NCBI GenBank assembly: GCA_951394405.1
Contig: OX596343.1
Location: 2,480,001-2,544,000, forward strand
DNA from: Coprinellus micaceus
Lineage: Eukaryota; Basidiomycota; Agaricomycetes; Agaricales; Psathyrellaceae
Direction: 5' to 3'
DNA: 64,000 nt
Shown here: positions 58,163 to 64,000 of the stretch, piece by piece
Position numbering within the stretch: position 1 is the stretch's first letter
How the letters are laid out: every line of letters begins with the position of its first letter
Translations under genes and position numbers: made by a program
The notes under the pieces: generated by a model
Told to the model about the DNA's origin: nothing
Database searches by the model: none
What the model saw: only the letters and a program-made list of their open reading frames with translations

Positions 58163-61100
58163 ATGTCAGAGCCGACGCAGGAGCTCATCACAGTCCTACT
58201 CGAGGCTCATCAAGCGACAAAAATCGTAGGCGTGCGTAGACTCGTCGCCTAGCATGAAGCCTGTGCGCTAACTAATATGGCTCTCACTATGTGGTACGCA
58301 CCTCGTTAAGGTCTTTAGTTGTCGCAGATAGCCGACTACTTCCCATTGCACAGACGATGAGCAGCCACGCCCTTGTCGTGAGTTCTGCCAATCCTACACA
58401 TATCCACCTATCGCACGGCTAACCGGCGTAGATCTCGGACTTCATCCACACCTTCCCCGACGAGGTATGGTCCCACGATCCTCCGGCCATAGGATGGGCA
58501 CATGTAGGACCGAGCGCTAAGCTAACAGTCCTATTTTCGGCAGGTCCGCCTCATGTAGCCAGCACCTCTGAGCTTCCCCAAAGTGCTCTTCTTCGTCCTG
58601 AGGTATTACATCTTCGTGAACAATGTATTCTGGGCGTTATGTAAGTCCTGGTCTTTCCTTTCTAGAAACAGGTCTTTAAGCTTCGGTTTCACTCGCAGCG
58701 ATGTTTCCCATCGATCTCACTCCCGAAGAATGCGCTGCAGCTTTTCGCAGACTCACTGGTAAGTCGCGAAACTTTTGGCCTAGACGTGTACTTAGCGGTC
58801 AAACGCCGTGGCGATGTAGTCTCGTCCCAGATGGTCGTCTTGGTTTCAGAAGGTGAGGCCATCAGGAAAAACCCGAAAATCAAAATTGGCCAAGTTAGAT
58901 CAAACTCGGGCAAGTCGGACGCGGCTCGGCTCAGGAGGTTCAGGCTCGGCCCAATCCCTTCCAATTTGCTCCAACTCGAGTTGAATTTTGTCCAGTCGTA
59001 CCGAGCCGTCTTCGAGGGTTTCATAGGTGGCTTGAGCGTGAGTTGAGGAAAATGCGGATTTGGCTCAGGGTGTACTCGCACGCCCTATGCGCTAAGTTCA
59101 GATGACTAGCGTTGAGCGACAGACCAACTTTCTGTGGTACGTGCGCACGCATAGAGCAACATGCCTACAGCCACGACACGGTCGGTGTGCAGTGATAGTC
59201 TCCACACACCCAGAGCCTCAGCAAACGAAAAAGATGAGAACTGCCTTTGGAAAGGTTTCTCTCCGAGAAGATGGTCGCTGGCGGGGTGGAATGACCAGCG
59301 CCAGCGATGGTTGACAAGGGAGAGACGGATTTAATCGCGCTAAGTCGTTTCGAAGTCCGCTCAGGGGGCTCTCACGAAACGAACACGTGATGAATGTTCA
59401 GTTTGATCGGCGGACGCGATCGCCTTCTTTCTTCCCTTTCTCCACATTCCACCTCAAGTGTCGCAGCGTCGCCCCCTGTCCGACCATTCCGTATTCAAGG
59501 GACGGTCTATCTTGTTCTCCCTGTGCGTGTTAGATCCGAGGGGCGTCCATCAAGTTCGTAGTCCTTGTCCTTCGTCTCCCAGGCCGCTGAGGGCGGCGAC
59601 GTGGCACTCAAAGCGCGGGGTGAATCGTCCGTTGACTACCTTCCCAGTGGCGCTCGTGAAATGCACGCCCGTCTCATCGGTTTTCGCTACCAGCCCACTC
59701 ACCAGCACTCCTCGAACCTTGCACCTGGCCCATCGATGGTCGTGACCTAGCCACTGCGGCCGACTGAAGACAGCCATCGCGGTCCTTCCCAATACGGCGC
59801 CTTCATCATGGCCACCGTACCTTCGACGTCCTTGCCAATCAGTCGTAATCCCTAGGTTCTAGAGACGCCCATCATGACTAAGTTCAATTCGTGTCTTATC
59901 CTGGCTTTGTCTACGATGGACTGGCCCTTAGAGCCGTCGTATGGTTGGGTATCCATTTAGATTCGGAAGCTCGTGTCACCGAACCCAGCCTCTCCATCGG
60001 CTCTTGCTGGCGGCGGTTCTTCCGCTCTTCCTGTTCTAACTGTGCTGTAGCGTTACATTGGTGGCTGAGATGGACTACGTACGTACCTCGTAAACAGTGA
60101 ACACCCCGTGTACTGTTGAGTGGATTTGGGATCAGGCTCCCCGGCTCCGTAGCTAAAACCCGTCTCATCTTTACATTCAACTACGTCCATAGTCATTAGC
60201 ATTCCTTACTGTGCGTTCTTTCTATGTACAGCTCTAGTACCTTGCCAATACACTTGTTTGATCAACTCCTCGAATATCTCATGAGAAACATAGGAACGAA
60301 CAAAACTGCGTCAAACCCGCAAAAATCTCGCTCCAGTTGTGTCCAGCTCGATCCAATTTGGTCCAGTTGTAAAGGGGGGACCTTGCAATATGACGCAGCT
60401 CGAGCAAGTTTGTCCAACTCGTCCAACTCGGTCCAACTCGGTCCAACTCGATCCAGCTCGATCCAATTTTTGCCGAATTGTGTCCAATTGGATCCAATTT
60501 TAAATTTGGGTTTTTCCTGATGCCCGAGTCCCTCCCCGAATTCCTTGGTGCACCTCTACGCACGGAGGCTCATACATAATACCCCCAAGCCATCCTCTTC
60601 TTCCGAGTCTACGCTTTCTCGGGAGAGAATAAAAAGCTCTTGGTATGGCTTGTTTTCCAATTTGTAGTGCGTTCCTCCACGAAGCTGATGTCGAATGAAA
60701 GCTGCTAACGCTTGTCAAAGGGAGCGTACATCGTGGCGAAGGTATACCTCCTCGTGAAGTACATCCGATCGGTGAAGTGTAGGGTTGGCAGCTGGAACTC
60801 CGACGACGTCCCAACGCTGACTCACTTGTACCAGTTGTTCAGTTCCCTCTCACAGGAATGTACTGCATCCCAGCGAAAGTGGAACCGAAGTTTCTGTCTT
60901 TCGTCTTCGCCCTGTTGCTGGCTAACATTGTAGGTGAGTGCTTCCATCTCCTTCGGCGTCCACCCTCGCAATGACTTCGGCGTTACAGTTATCATGGGAA
61001 TCATGATGTACCTCGCATTCCTGAAGCACAGAGACCTAAAAAGTAACCTGCTGAGAGTGTTCTACAGGGATGGGATTTATTACTTTGCCCTCCTATCAAG

Positions 61101-61515
61101 TGAGTGCTCGTCCCTCCTGACTACTTCGGGACCAACACGTCCTTCATCGCGTTCAGGTTTCGCAATCGCGAACATTGTCATCAATACCGCATTTTCGGTC
61201 CGTCAACTCCACTCCAATCGTGGTCAACGAACCTACCCCTTGACTCACCGACACTGACCTCTGGCTGAACAGAATGGACTGGAATACCTCTTCATCAGCA
61301 TGGAAGTCAACCTCCACGCCATTCTCTCAACGCGGATGATTCTTCACCTCAGGCTCTAGGCCGAGCGAGATAGTCAAGACGCAGGTTGGGGGTCGGGGAC
61401 CGGGAAGGCTGGTCGCTGCGCGAGTGGGTCAAAGTCCAAGCTTCTATCGGCCATCCGATTCAAGAGTCGGACGATCGATAGCTCAGTATCGCAAGGCGGT
61501 GTTGGGTGCCCCTGA
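58163..61515 (+). pseudogene. DUF6533 membrane protein (copy 6), nonsense mutations and insertion
   Basis: A diverged tandem relative of the intact copy at 50.3 kb. Exons 58163-58231 (MSEPTQELITVLLEAHQATK), 58354-58377 and 58432-58464 (ISDFIHTFPDE) have matching 24- and 33-base lengths. The next exon has TAG at 58556-58558 where the intact copy has TGG (Trp in VRLMWPAP). A second TAG at 61357-61359 replaces TGG in the RLWAER motif near the C-terminus. A 1.66-kb element (58860-60522) sits in the intron after SSQMVVLVSE; the sequence resumes near 60594 with ILFFRVYAFSGENKKLLVWL, but the acceptor there is altered. The later NLLRVFYRDGIYYFALL segment is well preserved. It therefore decayed fairly recently. 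Confidence 0.85.
58860..60522. mobile_element. Non-autonomous DNA element inserted in DUF6533 copy 6
   Basis: The left end reads CATCAGGAAAAACCC and the right end is its reverse complement, with about 30 bases of imperfect inverted repeat. Near both ends are arrays of short words related to TCCAACTCGG, most clearly at 60405-60450. There is no domain-bearing open frame in the interior. I could not identify a target-site duplication. It lies just inside a donor (58853) of an intron, so it lengthens that intron. Confidence 0.72.
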
Positions 61516-62241
61516 ATGGAGGAGAGGTAGATAAGGATTGCTTGGACGTAGCCTATCTTCTGATGGACTGGAGGTGGCGAGAACACGGGCTTGTACTTCG
61601 AGATGAGGTCAATCATAGAATTCGGAAGCATAGGCGCTAAGCGCACTGACGGATGCTCTGCCTCCTCGGACCTCCAGTCGTCGAAGGCCAGCAATTGCCG
61701 TCTCTTCACCTCCGAGTGGGTTGGGAAACGATTGACAACGATTCCAAATCCAAATATAACAATTTACAATATCATAGAGAGTACATATGTGCGGGTAGTG
61801 TAAACGCGGGTCGAAGATACAGACGTGCTCCAAACCGGAAAAGGGTGAGGACAACGCACGGAGGAGGAAGAACAACACGGTGGAGAAGGAGGTCAGGGTC
61901 TAGACTAAGGAAGCAAGGAGCTCGACGGAAGAGGAGGGGATGTGACGGAATGCAAGAGCGGAGGAAGGGGGAAGTCGAGAAGGCGGGTGTGGCGGAACGC
62001 CGCCAGACTTCAGCATAGAAGGAAGGAGGGCGATAACGGAAATGAACTCCGGGTAGGGGCGAAGATAGCAAATACGCCGAGGAAAGAACGAGTGAGGTAA
62101 CCTGGAGGGGAGGGGGATGGCATGGGAGGGGAAAGGATGTCGCAAGTCGCATTGACCAAGGAAAGCGAAGACAGTTGGGAGCAACGTGATAATTTAACTC
62201 GAAAACCAGTCGGGGAGTGCATGAAAGCGCTGAACGTCTCC
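61516..62241. other. Intergenic
   Basis: Region between the 3' ends of DUF6533 copy 6 (plus) and PEX13 (minus). Purine-rich stretch at 61860-62120; no supported gene. Confidence 0.4.
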
Positions 62242-63516
62242 CTACACTGCCTTCTGCTCCTCAGCAGCCGGCTTCCTCCTCTCCAGAATCTCCACCCACT
62301 TCCTTGGGAACCACCCCTCCCGCCCATCCCTCGTCCTCCCCTTCCACCACTCGCCCTCAACCTCAATTCTTGGATCGACTTCCCCTCCCGTCGCCGGATC
62401 CAGCTTCCCAGTGATCGCAACGATCTCATCCTCCTTCAACAACAGCTCGTTCGGATTCGACGGTGCGAATGGGTACTTCGCTCGCGCAAACGTGAGTTGC
62501 GAGGGGTCGAGCGGGGGGAGGGGTTGGCCCGGAACGTGTTGGGGACCACCAGCGATTTGGCCTTGCTGTTGTTGCTGGCGCTCAGCGATGATTTTGATGA
62601 GTTTCGTCATGGCGTATGGGATGCCGAAGATGGCGAGGAGGAACATGATGAGTGGCTTCTTGCTCGCTTTGGGTGCTGGTTGGCCGTTAGGCAGCAGTCC
62701 TGCTTGAACCGGCTTGCCGTTCACGAAGTCCTGGAACTGGTTCGCATTGATGCCCCCACTCGACCTCTTCCCCATCACAACCTCCTTCATCCACCTCAAT
62801 AGCCCAAACAGTCCTAGTACGCTTCCCAGAGCGTTCCTCAACTGCCCGAACTGGTCTATCACCCCGACCATAGCGAAGAAGCTACTGTGAGTCGCCATGA
62901 ACGTGCTCTCGACCATCTGCGCCATGCCCGTGAAGGTCTGCACAATACTGTGTAGGAGCTGGAACGTCGTCGCCGTCGTGCTTTCGAGCGTTTGAGTGAG
63001 ACTTGGAGGGAGAGGTTGGCCGTCTGGGCCAATCGGTACGCCATTAGGACCCATCATCCCCCCGCTCATCCCGCCCATTCCCCCGTATCCGCCGTACATT
63101 CCGCCCCCGTACATCCCTCCCCCGTACATTCCACCCCCATACGACCCGAGCCCGCCGTACGATCCCATTCCCCCGTAGCTACCATAGCTTCCAAGACCCC
63201 CATACGACCCCATCCCACCACCGTACGACCCAAGTCCGCCATACGAGCCCAGCCCGCCGTATCCGGATCCGAGGCGTGAGTACGGCGAGGTGTATGAAGA
63301 GTATGGGTTTGCAAGCGAGGCCATAGATGACGTCCCCGCCAGTGCTGCTGGCCTGTCAGGCACTGCTGGGGTCGCCATTGCCGCCGATTGTGAGACAGCC
63401 GTCTGTGGTATCGATGAGGCTGATAGTGCTGAGCTCGTCGTCGCCGCCAGGGCTGGTGAGGATGAGGAGGCGACAGAGGCGCCATTGCGCTCCCAAGGTT
63501 TTGGTGGGGAGCCCAT
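62242..63516 (-). CDS. PEX13: Peroxin 13, peroxisomal membrane protein
   Basis: PEX13 is part of the docking complex that imports matrix proteins into peroxisomes. The frame gives 424 residues from ATG 63516 (MGSPPKPWERNG, a motif usual for PEX13 N-termini) to 62242. I prefer this start to upstream in-frame codons because none of those is ATG. Residues about 70-155 are a Gly/Tyr/Ser/Met repeat tract (GLGSYGG and GGMYGG units). A hydrophobic region near 210-240 and another at about 283-305 (KKPLIMFLLAIFGIPYAM) are the membrane segments. A C-terminal SH3 domain (about 341-411) has the expected ALYPF-like RAKYPF, GEWWKG and GWFPRKWVE. No intron is needed. A GGGCGCTTAA word (63661) lies about 145 bases upstream. 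Confidence 0.93.
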   Translation of the reverse strand: MGSPPKPWERNGASVASSSSPALAATTSSALSASSIPQTAVSQSAAMATPAVPDRPAALAGTSSMASLANPYSSYTSPYSRLGSGYGGLGSYGGLGSYGGGMGSYGGLGSYGSYGGMGSYGGLGSYGGGMYGGGMYGGGMYGGYGGMGGMSGGMMGPNGVPIGPDGQPLPPSLTQTLESTTATTFQLLHSIVQTFTGMAQMVESTFMATHSSFFAMVGVIDQFGQLRNALGSVLGLFGLLRWMKEVVMGKRSSGGINANQFQDFVNGKPVQAGLLPNGQPAPKASKKPLIMFLLAIFGIPYAMTKLIKIIAERQQQQQGQIAGGPQHVPGQPLPPLDPSQLTFARAKYPFAPSNPNELLLKEDEIVAITGKLDPATGGEVDPRIEVEGEWWKGRTRDGREGWFPRKWVEILERRKPAAEEQKAV

Positions 63517-64000
63517 CGTCGTCGACGTCGTGATGGTTTGAAACGATGAGAGGCACAAGACAGCGAAGGCAAGGGATTCGAGCGTGAGAAGAAAGGGCAA
63601 TCACGGGCCTCGGTGGGGCCGGCAATGACGACGCCGAAGATCCGCCGGATCATGTGGGCTGGGCGCTTAAACGGCGAGGGGCGGAAGCCTGGTAGAGTGG
63701 TTCGAGCAGATGTTTGGTAAATGGTACATTTGAGCGTATATTGGTAGTGGTACGGAGTTGTAAACGGTCCAACCAGACAAAGGAACTCAATTCTTCAGCG
63801 ACGCTCCATAATACAACCCGTCGCGACTTCGACGTTTCCTGGATCCAAGCCCGCAGCGAGGTCAAATAGAAGTGGGTTCGCCAATTAAAAGGTGACAGAA
63901 CACGCGCCTTTTGAGAAGAAATCCTCTGGATATACAGAACTGATACAAATACACACAAGCGATAGCAGTCCAGATGAGAAATCATGCGAGAGGCGTTCGG
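63517..64000. other. Upstream region of PEX13
   Basis: No supported gene. GGGCGCTTAA at 63661-63670 reads as TTAAGCGCCC in the direction of PEX13. A 112-codon minus-strand frame here (63985-63650) shows no domain. Confidence 0.4.

Noticed and set aside
1..64000. CRISPR arrays, operons or bacterial-style promoters
   Set aside because: The window is eukaryotic with spliced genes; no regularly spaced direct repeats were seen.

Overview
The window is nuclear DNA of a basidiomycete fungus, most likely an Agaricomycete. Genes carry many short introns (about 45-90 bases), intergenic space is moderate, and the recognisable proteins are typical of that group: a Plavaka-type transposase, several DUF6533 seven-helix membrane proteins, a DUF6698 protein, an F-box protein and a patatin-like phospholipase. 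Conserved anchors are eIF3g, a DUF7137 protein and peroxin 13. I do not name a species.

Layout. 1-5.6 kb: an unresolved membrane-protein-like region, a fragment of a short repeated gene family and a coiled-coil protein. 6.2-10.6 kb: a Plavaka transposase gene whose eleven exons I could join into one uninterrupted 1249-residue frame. 11.7-15.4 kb: a DUF6533 gene and an intact DUF6698 gene. 15.6-24 kb: more fragments of the repeated family, a minisatellite and hypothetical or unresolved genes. 24.3-27.1 kb: patatin-like phospholipase. 27.2-28.7 kb: a frameshifted DUF6533 copy cut by a 200-N assembly gap. 29.4-32.3 kb: DUF7137 and eIF3g. 33.0-34.1 kb: a perfectly bounded foldback element. 34.6-36.8 kb: F-box protein. 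38.2-43.8 kb: two DUF6533 paralogues in the same orientation. 45.9-48.5 kb: Ser/Thr-rich single-pass membrane protein. 50.3-52.0 kb: an intact DUF6533 gene. 53.5-55.1 kb: a repeat nest around a tRNA-Phe gene. 55.8-57.1 kb: F-box/LRR-like protein. 58.2-61.5 kb: a DUF6533 pseudogene broken by two nonsense changes and a 1.66-kb transposon. 62.2-63.5 kb: PEX13.

Themes. The window mixes housekeeping genes with a dispersed DUF6533 family in every state from apparently intact to broken. At least four non-coding inverted-repeat elements have landed in or beside these genes. A 10-base word, GGGCGCTTAA, recurs far more often than chance across unrelated contexts, and I have no explanation for it. Intron positions were inferred from reading frames and from paralogue-to-paralogue comparison within the window; no transcript data were available.
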